Shown: piece by piece, positions 11,245-23,125 of the stretch | How the letters are laid out: the number at the start of each line of letters is the position of its first letter | How positions within the stretch are numbered: the first letter of the stretch is position 1 | Assembly (NCBI RefSeq): GCF_009905375.1 | Contig: NW_027418182.1 | Span: forward strand, 51,583 to 115,582 | Direction of reading: 5' to 3' | Source of the DNA: Apium graveolens | Lineage: Eukaryota > Streptophyta > Magnoliopsida > Apiales > Apiaceae | DNA: 64,000 nt | Made by a program: the position numbers and the translations under genes | The notes under the pieces: model-generated | The model's database searches: none | Told to the model about the DNA's origin: nothing | What the model saw: only the letters and a program-made list of their open reading frames with translations

Positions 11245-14200
11245 TGTAACATCCCCAAATCCGGGGTCAGGATTGGGTGTCACCAAATAACTTTAAAAAA
11301 TATAAACCTGTATATTAAAACAAATATACAGATAACCCCTCAATTCCAGATCATTTACAGGTTATGGTATGAAATAAGAATCTAACCTTCTAAAATTTAT
11401 ATCAACTAAATACAATTTTATTACCTTTTCACTAACTTCCTCGCCTTATTCATTCTGGCATCTCCAACTTCTCGCAGCTGGGATTTCTCCAACTTTGCTG
11501 TCTATTAAGAGCTATTCACTTTAATCCTTATTCGAGACTAAAAAAATAAGAACTCACAAAGCAAGAGTGAGCCAAAAATGCCCAGCAAGTAACATAACTG
11601 ATTTCCAGGTATCAATATCAAAAGAAATTTCCGGACATAACTTTAAAGAATTTATAAACATTTTTATCTATTTGAAGTAGTTAAGCGAACAAAACATTGG
11701 CCTTCTTTCAGCCCTCAATCATATATCAAAAGCAAGTTGTTCAATGATTCATTGCCAGAATTAATTCTTCGTCCGATTTTGTAATAATAAAACTTTTCAA
11801 GAAAGAATGTCGGTAATGACGATCAACAATAAATTAGACTGGACACTAGAACCAACATTCGCACCCATACCCTGCTGATCAGTCAGGATATAGTACAGAT
11901 CTAGACCTACTTGTATAGATCCATTCGGGTACCCATGCACTATGGCCCAATAAACAAGGGTCCAGCCATCACTGGCCCTGGCCCATTCTGACCTCATAAA
12001 CAAGGTACTTGCATAATTAAGAGTAATTGCAGCGAAATATAAAAATATTTAACTATTCTGAATTTAGAATAGGGAAGAAATACTTGCAATATATCATAAG
12101 AAAGTTTGAGAATACTTGCCTCAATTGATCCGCTTTTTAGCCTTCAATCATCATTCAATGCTCACATCTACTTTATCTCTACTCGTTCCATTACCATACA
12201 CAATCAGACTTTACTTTCACTATCACTGTTTGGCTTTGAATTCCTTGAACTAGATGTATCTATCATAAAAGATATTATTTTAATTAACAAGACAAAACTT
12301 AATCGACGTAACTATACGTCTCAACGTCTACCTGATCGTTCATATCCAATCATGGCATTAAAAACTATAGACAAATATCATACGGGTCACATAACATGTA
12401 ATCATGTTATTTATATAACACATGAACACATAATTTATGTAACACATAAGTTCAGTCGTTAAAAGGTAGTACTTAGAACTTTTAGAACTGAAATCAGGTC
12501 AAAATTAGTATTTATCAATCAATAACCGACTCAGAATGACTCGTAAAATAAATGATTTTTTGATACAAAAGAATATTTTTCTGAGTCTAGAGGCGTTCAT
12601 TACGTATTAAACGGATGACCAACCTATTTATTACGAATTTTTGAATATTTTTCAGAATTAAAACAGGTCAACAAATCATTTTATAATTAAATAACAAGGT
12701 CCGCACACCCGAATCTGACTTTAAAATCATTTAATAATAATTATTGAGTCTTGAAAATAATTTAAAATGATATTTTAAAGCTCAAAACTATTTTTCGGAA
12801 TTTTTAAATTAAAAGAAATAATTAAATCTAATTAAATAATAAATTAAAATTACTTCATAACTTATTAAATCAATTAATAAATTAATATTTAAATTAATTG
12901 ATTAATTAAATAATTAATTATTAATTAAAATTTATTAATTAAATAATTTAGATTTATTTTTGAATTAAAATAATTTCAAAATTAAAAATAATAATTTTTG
13001 GAATATAAAATAATTAAAAAAATCTGAAAATAATTATAAATAGAAATCTAATTTTTGTAAATTTATAAAATAAAAATCTAATATTTGTAAGGTTTTAAAA
13101 TAAAAGTTCAAGTTTTGCAAGGTTAGCAAAACTACAGGGGCTTATCTGCAATTTCGCCCCCGTCCCCGTGGGCCGGTCGCCATTGACGACGATTGGAGCT
13201 TTTCGGCAACCTTAGAACCAACCCAGGAACGCATCACATGGATTGATCCCTTACGTTCCATAAATACAAATATGCAAACAAAATCATCAACAATTCAATG
13301 AAACGGCCGGAATCGTCGCCTGAAAATCTCGCCATCGGTTCGAACCATTTTTCTGACGAGCTCATACGGTTACCCTCTGATAATCACACATATACCAATC
13401 GAATCCTTGTTTCACGATCTATCTAATGATGTAAACAATTCAATCTAATAACTTCTAACAAAGAAACGCCTAAAAATCAATTGAAAACATTCAAACCTAT
13501 AAACCCTAATTTCAATAATTCGAGAGTTAAACCCAATTTTCTACATGTTTTTGAACTCCAAATTCAACATATAATATACCAAAATGATCAGGAGAAAATT
13601 ATCTACAAGATGAAATCATCAAATCACATAAACAATATCAAAATCAAAATTTCATATTTTAATCATAAATTAATTTAAAATTAAATAATTAAATAACAAA
13701 ATAAGCTTGATTTCTGCACTGAAATTGATGGTTGATTCTGAAGCAACTTTTCGAGAGCTTCGATACGAGTATTTGCACGCTTGATTCTGAGTTCGGTAAC
13801 GCCTTCGTTTTAAGGTTCGATTCTCAAGAACGCGACGAATTTTCGGGTTTTTCTCTGTAAATTATATATTTTAACCGTTTGTTTATAAATATACGAATAA
13901 AATAAAATAAGAAAGAGGTTATTTATACTTTGGAATATTAATTCTCGTTGGATCGTATTTGATCCGAAAATAGGTTACTTAGCCACTAAGTAACTACAAA
14001 AACGATACAATTTGATACCAGATTTGGATAATTATCAAAACCGGGCTTCTTATAAAACACCTTACGAGAAAATAATGTAAAAATATCCCGTCTCTTAAGA
14101 ATACGGGTTTTATTGATCTACCGAAATAACTATCGTATCGAAAATTTTGCACCAGGACTCGTATGGGTCAAACCGCACTCCGGATCGAAAAAGTCATAAC

Positions 14201-14553
14201 ACGGAAGATGTTCAGAATAATCAAATTAGGTTAGGAATGAGTTCTCCGAAGAGTTTCGGGTTTTAAAAACGTAAAAACGGTTGAAGTTGGACGATTCTCG
14301 ATTTTATAAAATAGTTTTACAATTACTGAGAAAATAACTATTAATCCATAAATCCTTTTAAAATCATGTAACAACTACCAAAATTATCTATATTTTATTA
14401 TGGACAAATAAAAATTAAAATACTCAAATTTTATCACATATAAACATCCAAACATCAATTCCAATTTTCAGATAATTCACCAAAATTCACATAAAATCAC
14501 ATAACAATTATTTATTGATAAAAATAATTACGCGATATTTCCAGGATATTACA
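11245..14553 (-). repeat. 3' LTR of Tekay-like Ty3 element G
   Basis: In plus coordinates it runs TGTAACATCCCCAAAT...GGATATTACA (3309 bp). On the minus strand it opens TGTAATATCCTGG, like the F LTR (TGTAATATCCGAG), and ends in TCCGGATTTGGGGATG-type sequence like the F end. An internal block on the minus strand (CTTTTTCGATCCGG, then TTTCGATACGATAG, then ATCAATAAAACCCGTAT) matches F's LTR with many substitutions. A purine-rich tract like F's PPT lies just inside at 14554-14580, so this is a 3' LTR with adjoining internal sequence rather than a solo LTR. It interrupts the integrase of A. It includes an AT-only stretch around 12780-13090. Confidence 0.8.
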
Positions 14554-17405
14554 TCCTTCCCTCCTTAAAAGGATTTTGTCCTGAGAATCATACTAAGGAG
14601 CAGATAAAGATATTTTTCAAGTATCTCACTTATAATTTCTCAGGTTAATCTCCTACCCGAACAACTTTTTGATAAGCTTTTAACTCATAACATTAATCAT
14701 TACTCAACAGTCTCTTGCTGACATCATAATCTATCAGTTGCTCATGCAATTGACTTAGGTCTCCATTTTATACATAATGGTGCTAAATTATTTTTCCTGA
14801 TTATACAAATAAACACCCTATGAACTTACTACACGAGCGGCGGTAAAGCCAAGTCACTCACATACTAACCTTCTTTTATTTCTAATTTTAATAATTCGTG
14901 CTCATGAGTGCTTCCAACATTTATTGGTTATTTCTCTCCATTTTCCATGCATGTCTTTGTTCAATTAGCCTAGCTTGTAATTGCTTCCAATCGTATTCGA
15001 GGCTCTTTAATCGTTCCCCTACTCTTTTCGTCCATCTGAGACCATGGCGCCTTCAGTTTCTAAACATTCCTAAATCAACTCCAGAATCTAGAATTAAAGA
15101 GAGAATCTTAACTAGATACGAGCGACGCACAAACTTATCATCATACCTTAATTTCTATGAATCATAACTGAATATTGAGCGAAAATCTTTTATTATTTAG
15201 AAGAAAATATACTAACCTGAATATTTTGGCCACAAATATTTTAACTCACAATATTATCATTTATTTGGTTTTAGGGAGTCCCGATATAAAATTTATTGCA
15301 ATGATTTTTCCTAACGTTCCGCTACATCCAACGTTTATTCTTGTCTTCACGCCATATTATCAGAAAGTCATCTTTTTCATCTATGTCTTATATCATAATC
15401 TTGGTTCAGCACTGTTCACCACGCTTTCAATACTTCTGCCAATATATTAAATCAAGTAATAATATCGATCAATTACAATCCATACTTAAATCTGATAACG
15501 TACCACAATCTCCTTGAAGCAATATCTAACTTATATCGTGGATAAAGTATTTACCAATAGAAGAATGATTAGGTTTGGTTAACCTACCCCTAATAATTCA
15601 AATAATGTTTCCTTCGGCTTTGGTTTTCAAGTGATTCTAATATATTGTTCCTTAACGAGCTATACTCATTTTTGAAACAGTTATAATAGTATGTTTAACC
15701 GTTGATGTTGGCTTTAATTCTGCAGTAGATATGACATTTACTTACATGTCCTTCCATTTCCACTCTTATGCCATGCCAATCAATACCTTCATTTAACCTT
15801 CCCTATTTAATCGCATTCTCAGAATAAATTTCCTATCTCCTGTTATAGGTGTTTCACTCCGTCCTTTACTTTAGTTTTGTCACACCTGACGTTCGTAACT
15901 TACTTATATCATGTACTATCTTATAAAATTTCTTTATCATCCTTTTGATTCCACTTCCTTTCCTAGTTAGGTTCTCCATCCTCATGACTTATTGTATCTT
16001 CTTAACATAAGTGATTTCTTCTTCTTAATAGTACTGATTTGTTCATGATTAGATAAGCCATTTCTGTGGCTGAAACTGCACTAAAAGCTTTCAATTCATA
16101 ACTATTTGGTCACTTTTATTATTCTTGAGAATAGCACTATCAAAATCCATAACAGCTACTTCCTTAGCCTTAATCAAATAATCACTAATCGCACAACTTT
16201 TATTTCTAATCAACTCCAACTATTTCATGTCTCATATTTGGATTTCCCGAATTGAAGATATATTTCAGATTATTGAGGTCTGCCAGCTATATATCTTCTT
16301 TCCTACATAACCAATACATCTCTTTATTTAGTTCACATGCTAACATTGTCAGCTTCTATCATACATCAGATACTTATATTCACAAGTTTTCTGGTAGTTT
16401 GGAATAATTCTCATTACATCATCGTTCTATATTGGTATATCTTCAAGTCCTTTAATAAAACCCTATTATAGATGATAAAATCTCCTTAATCGTCTAATAA
16501 CATCTATATTGGCATAGTTACCAATCTCCTTTTTATTCAACCTCCCTTCTTCATTCTCTTCCTTTCTTCTCTTTGCTCTTATCTTGAACCTTTAGTTCTT
16601 GAAAACATTCTTCTCACTTGCATATACGAATAACTTTTTAATTCTCTTGTCTATTGCAAAAGGGCATATTCATAAGGTTTCGTACACTTGTAGTAACATC
16701 GCGCTAATTCCACTAAATTTCTGAATTCTACTATTGTCCTTACTTCCTCCAAATTTCTAATTGCTTTGATTTCGGATCTGAAAATCATGTCAGATTTTGA
16801 CCTTATCTAATTGGAATCGATTTCCATCTAACTGACCATAAGTTGGTAAAATTAACCAACCAACTCTTTTAATTGATCAATTAAACCAAGTGATGACTAG
16901 CTAAATGAAATCAAAATCCAATTATATAAAGTCAGTTTGGTCATAACAACCCTTTTTCAAGAACCGAGATCGCAATTATTTGGAGTATCAACAGGAATAT
17001 CGATAACGCACGGAAGTATATTTTCTACTTTTAGAAGCAGGGTATTTTCCGAAAATTTGGGCAGCATCTCCTCTATATTATTAACTACCAGTCAAACTCA
17101 AGCCGATTCCCATAATCAACCAAACAATCAACAACTATATCAATCCACCACCATCCTCCAATCTCATCATTTCATCATAGTTCAGAAGATATCATGCCGA
17201 TAACCACATATACCACTAAATGACCTAACATACATCTCTTAATCGAACTAAGGTCATAAACAAACAATTAATAATTAATTTTACCTTTCCTAAGTTCCTT
17301 CAAAATACCTCGGAATACCACTAATACTGTTTTTCAAACACTTTATTCCAGGATTTTTCTAGTTCATTATTTTCAATTCAAGTTTTCTAATTAACAATTC
17401 AAGAT
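14554..17405. other. Unclassified decayed DNA, probably partly the internal region of G
   Basis: The first 35 bp are a PPT-like tract (minus strand TTTTAAGGAGGGAAGGA) preceded by TCTCAGGACAAAATCC, homologous to the end of F's internal region. Beyond this I recognise no gag or pol motif on either strand. A minus-strand stretch at about 14921-15045 ends in TAA and would encode a Lys/Arg-rich helical tail (ERLKSLEYDW, then QLQARLIEQRHAW), perhaps the end of an old ORF. Nothing else is identifiable. Confidence 0.45.
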
Positions 17406-19015
17406 ATGCTTGTGGATCAATTGGAAGGGCTTGTAAATATAGCTCAACAATTGTTGTCTTTAGGAATGACTAATCAAGATTATCAAGCCATTCTTTTGAC
17501 TCACAAAGAAGATGTTGAAGCATAACAAGATAAGATTGTGGATAAAGCTCAACAAGATGGGAATGTTGATGCATGGCTGTTACATTCCTTCACAATAGAC
17601 ATGGAGGAGGCCCTGTCAAGATTTAGGGAGGAGTATTTCACCATTTTAAGTAGCAATGCCAAGGTGCTTACTCCTCAGGTGGTCTATGATGCCATTACAG
17701 AGATGTATAAGGCCCAACCTAAGGCATTTCACTATTTTGGAAAAGTGTTGGAGAAAACTCTTGAGGTCATAAGGACAACATAGTGAAGATGGTGAAAAGC
17801 ATGATAGATGAGCTCATGCCCAAATAGCTGGAAGTCAAACATCAACTTCATAAATATTTTGACAAGCTATCCACCCTTACACTCACAAGTCTAGAATCTA
17901 GCATCAAGCAACCGAGACAATCATTTCTAGCTCTACACAAAATGCTGCAGGAACAAATCTGTGGAGGATATATTGAGATGATCAAGATTCAGGGGAGATA
18001 TATTAATAATTCTAAAAGCATGCTACCAAAAACTGCTATTAACACTAAGGATGAGGACAAGGATGATGATGAGCAAGAGGAGGGTGAGCATAAATTTCTT
18101 AGCTCAAATCCTAGTCATTCTAGAAAAAGCAGTGGGAGTAATAAGGATGGAAAGAGTAGCAAGGATAACAAAAACATGGGTGATAAGGGTGAAGAGAAGA
18201 AAGGGGGTGACAAGGATGGGAAGGTTTCCAAGAAAATACCAATCAATTTAAAACCCATAACTCAATATTATATAAAGATAAAAAAAAACTCAGGAAACCC
18301 AATAAAAAATGCACAGCCAACCTAAAACTCCATCTGTTCGAGCCTCTAAGCTAAAATACTCTTACAAAATCACCTCCAATTCTTTTTTGAAGAAGCCTAT
18401 CCTAGCCAACCAATTCACATTAATGAAACTAGTTAAATCTCCATCATTCAAGCCACCAATCATGTTGCACTTCAAGTCTGTTGGAAGAAAGCCAAGGAGA
18501 AATAAGATTGAAATGGGAGCACTATGGGCATGCTATAATCAAAATGATTTTCTACAATCTCAAAAGAATTCTCATAAGATGATTACAATATTTAACAGGA
18601 TGAACACGTATATAAAGTCTCTATGGATACTCTGTGAGAGGTGAAGATTTACATCAAGGATAGCTCATTCAATCCATTCAAGAAAGAAATACTGGAAAAT
18701 TTCTTAATAGTGGAGTTTGAAAGGGTGATTATTCTGATGACTGAGAATAATAAGTTCACAAAAATGAGGAGGGTACAACTAGCTGAGATATTGATAAACA
18801 AAAATGAAAGAAGGGCATGGGAAAATATGGAGATGGAAGAGAGGGCTATTAAGAAGGCTAATGAGCTAGAAAAAATGGATAGAATATCTAATGAACTCAA
18901 AGCTCAAGGATTGTGCAGGATTTCTGAGAATGGTGTATTTTTACACATCAAAATCCATAGATTGTCAAGGTGCATGGTTGAACATCCTGGCAGTTACTCA
19001 TTAGAAGAATGGTAG
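17406..19015 (+). pseudogene. Envelope-like ORF remnant of Sirevirus E
   Basis: Plus-strand coding remnant, read from MLVDQLEGL at 17406 with an in-frame stop near 17523 and several later breaks. TNQDYQAIL resembles QQDYQAILDS of the B envelope-like ORF. A helical segment around 17800-17900 is followed by a Lys/Asp/Glu/Ser-rich tract at 18040-18230 (KDEDKDDDEQEEGE). A helical C-terminal part with ERAIKKANELEKMD ends at 19013-19015. The LTR and PPT lie directly downstream. The domain order (coiled coil, charged linker, helical end) fits the third ORF of Sireviruses, but sequence identity to A, B and J is low, so it is a different subfamily. The N-terminal domain, pol and gag are absent. Confidence 0.6.
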
Positions 19016-19266
19016 AGCTGGTGGAAGCATGGAGAGGAACTGAGATTATTGAAGAGCTTGAGTGCCTTGTAAGGTTAAAGGACTTAATTGGATCTCATCC
19101 ATGATACAAAAACTTTAGCTAATTCTGAAATTTATATTCTCATTATAACAGCTAGGTGACAGCTATGTATAAAAGGATGTACTTTGTATATCTTTATTTT
19201 TCTCATTTTAGCTTGGGATTAGTCTTGTTATCAGGCATGAATTTGTGACAAACAATCTTCTCACAC

Positions 19267-19281
19267 ATTGGGGGAGATTAT
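19267..19281 (+). other. Polypurine tract of element E
   Basis: ATTGGGGGAGATTAT lies directly before the LTR start. The same TTGGGGGAGAT core ends the internal regions of B and J, which is a shared Sirevirus feature here. Confidence 0.8.
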
Positions 19282-19853
19282 TGTGCAAGACATGCCATAA
19301 TATAACAAGACTAAGTCATATTGACAATCCTAAGAATCAGTTGACTAGTAATACATTGTGCAGTTTGTAAATGTATTCTTTGAGTTTGTAAAAATGTTTA
19401 AAAACCTAGACTGGAATATTTTTCTATGGACAACCATCAAGTTAAGGAATAAAACTCTGGAAGAAGATCAAGCCTGATCATGCCTTAGAATGAAGATACA
19501 TAGCTTGAAGAAGAATAATGTTGTAGATTGAAAAATGTTCTAAGTCTGATGTCAAGAAGTCACAGATCAAGGAATATCAAGAACTGTTCAAGCTTGTAGA
19601 GAAGTCATACCGAGAAGGAAGCTATAGTGATTTGTAGCACAATCCAATTGATTTTGAATAAAATTAAGTGAGTTTTGATAATTATTTTCTCTGTCTTTAC
19701 AGTTGATTAGTTATCTTACAAAAATACCTAAGTTGTTAAGTTCAACCAAGCCCAAACACCAAACTTGATTTATTGCAAGTAACTTTAAAAAGTTTCAAAG
19801 AAAAATCAAGAAACAGGTATTCACTCCCCCTATGTTTCATTCCATACCTAACA
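19282..19853 (+). repeat. 3' LTR of Sirevirus E
   Basis: It begins TGTGCAAGACATGCC after the PPT and ends TCCATACCTAACA, with TATTCACTCCCCCTAT close to the end like the other Sirevirus LTRs. Length is about 572 bp. Its first 200 bp align in reverse complement with 4310-4510 of the A/H LTR. The 5' LTR is absent, so a target-site duplication cannot be tested; CTCCT follows. Confidence 0.75.
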
Positions 19854-21136
19854 CTCCTCATCGACCAACTGCTTTCATCTTCATGCTTTAATTATGCAAC
19901 ATGATATTCAAATTCATCGTTAAACATAGTGATAATATTTTTAACTTTGCATCATCTGTAGTGACATAAATTGATACATTTAGTAGTTTAGTTTATATTA
20001 TTTCCAAATCCAAACAATTAACTTACTTTGGGTTTCATTAGTTTTGCTATAAACCATGCAGAGAGTTTCATGTGATCCTGGAGTGGCCCTTCAACGGTGC
20101 AATTATGTTCTGTGCATTTTGTTATTTCCCAAAAGCCATGACTCTTTCCGAACACAACTCTCATGCGCCATGGAAAATTTAGAATAACAAACTTGGCATT
20201 TAATTGTGTAGGATTACTTTTGCATTATTTGTAGCTCTGATCTGCAATAATGTGAACATGACACATTTTATCAGTTAACTGTTATTTGTTCTTAAACATC
20301 TACCGAACAATTAGGTCCTCACTTTCATGATTGAAAGCAAAGTTATTTCTGACTTGGTTGTTTTCTACAACCTATGTATAATCCTTCTCCTGAAACCAAG
20401 GTGACATCTGAACATGATGTTCACCATGAACCACGAGAGTATTCGGCACTTCTTCATCCTCCTTTGTAGAAACCTCATCATAACTTAAATCTTCAATATC
20501 TTCATTGCTTGATCTAATATCAACTTCTTATGTATCTTCATCAATAAGATCCAACTCTCTCCTCGTCCTCTTATGCTATCTTGGAGATGTTTCAACATGA
20601 AAGTTACCACCTTCTTCATACTACTTCGGCTGACTACTAGAATCGCCACCAAAATCCTGAGTGATGGATCCTCCACCATGATAATAGTTTCCAAAATATG
20701 TGTACTGAGTACTCCTCCCATAATCTTCTGAAACTTAGGGGTGTTTGGACAAATTGAATATTGGGCACATACGAAGATGGTTCATCCCCTTGATTTTGTT
20801 TTGCTTAGATGTACATGAATACATTACCATCCATTTGAGCATTTTTCTCAGGGACTCTCGACATCCCACTGACATACATATCACAAGTAATGTGACATAG
20901 GTAATATTTCCTCACAACATTGTTGATTCCAAGTTGTGGATACTTGAAGCTCAGTTGAACACTATATTGAGCAGGACTTATGCTCATCACTTCGTAAACA
21001 ACGTTAAGCAACTCTTCAATTATTGTTCACAAAGTTATATAGCACATAACTTTGGGATCAGAAGAATAGTTATATTATCATCTTTGTGAATAATTCTTCC
21101 TCCCCAAAATATATTGACACTAACGTAACCCGCCAT
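19854..21136 (-). pseudogene. Mutator-like transposase gene, N-terminal fragment
   Basis: A minus-strand fragment of a MULE-type transposase. ATG at 21136 opens MAGYVSVNIFWGG; a frameshift near 21035 leads into LLNVVYEVMSISPAQYSVQL and then YVSGMSRVPE, the N-terminal region seen in plant MuDR-like proteins. A Ser/acidic linker lies at 20721-20485. Around 20180-20050 a conserved block reads WRMRVVFGKSHGFWEITKC, followed by HMKLSAW, as in the zinc-binding MuDR N-terminal domain. After LMKPK a GTAAGT suggests a 5' splice site, with an ACTACAG acceptor-like site near 19950. The gene is cut at 19853 by E, so the DDE catalytic domain is missing. It cannot move on its own. Confidence 0.7.
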
Positions 21137-21896
21137 TTCCCGTTATATAATTGAAGATTATTTGGTGTTTGAGATGATATATGAAATGTTGTTTCAACAA
21201 ACTGATAAATATAAGAAGATGTTGATAAAGAAAATTCTAACATGTGGTTGAAAATCTAGATATTATGATCTTAGTGGATAAAAGTAAAATAAAAATCCAA
21301 ATATGTGATTCAGAAGGCGTTAATTGAATTTGGATAAGATGTAATCCAATTTCTCTTATTCATTATCTTTAGTGCAATTTTTAGTTCGAGAAGAAGAGCA
21401 TTATCTTCCTGCAGCAACTTGAATTATGAAGTAACTAAATGTGAGCATGATTATATATTTATGACTAAAAGATTTGAAATGAATGTTAAACAGTCATTTT
21501 TGTAGCTGAAATTATGATAGTTATACATATCGAATTTTCAAAATTTTTGCTTGTATTTAATTAAGAGGTTAATATTTTAATATGGAACACTCTGTTTTCA
21601 AAATTTTCATTTTATGGTGTCCGACAATCGTTATCTAATGTTATCGATTGATATGAAATGAGTGTTCAACGATCATTTTCGTAGCCCCAATTATCATTGT
21701 TATGCATATCGCATTTTCCCTTTTTCTGACTTGTATTAAGGAAGGACGCTAATATTCTAGTACATACCAAAAAGTTTCAAAATAAATTATTAAAAACGTG
21801 TTTTATAGGCTCGTCAACATGCCTCCATGAACTATTTTTAAAAAAAATCTACTCCGTGAGTAATTTTCAGACCTCATAATGACAATGCTCTATATA
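21137..21896. other. AT-rich flank without recognisable gene
   Basis: No ORF with recognisable content. The stretch could be the 5' flank or terminal region of the MULE upstream, but I did not identify a terminal inverted repeat. Confidence 0.4.
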
Positions 21897-21901
21897 TTAT
21901 A

Positions 21902-22920
21902 TGTTATTCCCAAACAATGCAACAAGAATTACAGAAGGGGGTTGAATGTAATTCTGGTTTCTTTTTCTGATTTTAAAACTGTTCTTACTTAATAATATAA
22001 CTGTGCAGATTTTTCTATTTGCAGAATGATAAAGTTATGAAAATCAAACACAAGGCTTTAAAACTTCCTGGTGGATTTGAACTTATCTACCAGATATATA
22101 TATTAAGATGAGAACTCTGTGATGCTTGAATAGCATACAGCTGCTTACAAGTGAACTTGCAGAATTACAAAGATATGCTTAACAGATACATCTTTTTCTA
22201 TCTCCCTGAAAATAATGCTTACTTTCTTAGTCTTTTGTTCTACTTGCTACACTTGGTTTATATACTACCAAATTACATGATAAAAAGACAAACAAGTAAA
22301 ACAAAAATTGTTTCTAGTCTAATTTCATGTTGCTTCATTACACTATCTAGCATCTTTGAATATCTTCATGATTGCATGGAAATAGTAATGCTTCTTTGTT
22401 CTCTAAATCCTGCACTTAGGCTGCCATATTCCATTTTGCAAACACCCGACGCATGTGAATGTGTTGTCACTGTCAACTACTCTTTTGAATATTATCATCC
22501 ATCAGGACTATATTGGTCATCCAACGGATTCCTTGTTGATTATCTATCGGGAGCCTTTGTAGATCATCCGTCGGGAGCCTTTCTGACACTTGACTCTATT
22601 TCACTTATACAAAATTACAATAAATCTTATATTTATAATTTGTCACCCTATTCTGCATATCAATCTGGTAGTCAACATGACTTAAAGAATCCTACAGCAT
22701 CTACTCAACTAATACATTGTTGTTTGCAGACATGTGTCACAAGACTTATTATTATATAAGCTACACTCTCGATGGATGTTCAGTGGTCATCCGTCGGGAC
22801 TATAAAGTTCATCCATCAGGACTATTGTAGAACATCCGTTGAAAGCTACAAAAACACTAAGTTAAATCTACTAAGGTGTTTTGTTCAACTTATCATCAAG
22901 TTCACAACATATTCCTAACA
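21902..22920 (-). repeat. 3' LTR of B (1019 bp)
   Basis: TGTTATTCCC...TATTCCTAACA in plus orientation. Its inner edge at 22920 abuts the PPT. On the minus strand a TATA box TATATAAAC lies at 22256-22264. The U3 portion (22490-22850) carries repeated CATCCGTCGGGA-like words. A 202-residue plus-strand ORF at 22151-22759 runs antisense through the LTR and has no recognisable content. Confidence 0.92.
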
Positions 22921-22935
22921 ATCTCCCCCAATTTA
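22921..22935 (-). other. Polypurine tract of B
   Basis: On the minus strand TAAATTGGGGGAGAT immediately precedes the 3' LTR start; it is the priming site for plus-strand DNA synthesis. Confidence 0.85.
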
Positions 22936-23125
22936 TGTCTACTGGAATTGTAGCCATAAATTAAGAGAAACTTGATGATAACAAAACACTCTAAATGTAC
23001 AGATTGAATTATGGTAGATAAAACTAGTAAGTGCTATAGTTTATTTGAAAATTGAACAAAGTAAAGTGTACAAAGAGTTCTCACAATCATTTTCAAGGTG
23101 ATCCTCTAGTCTGAGCAGATGTGAT

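Noticed and set aside
20485..21136. Host gene on the minus strand
   Set aside because: The N-terminal text and the WEITKC-type block match Mutator-like transposases, with frameshift and truncation.
22151..22759. 202-residue plus-strand ORF
   Set aside because: It lies antisense inside the B LTR, its homologous segment in the 5' LTR (42377-42583) is broken, and the translation has no recognisable domain.
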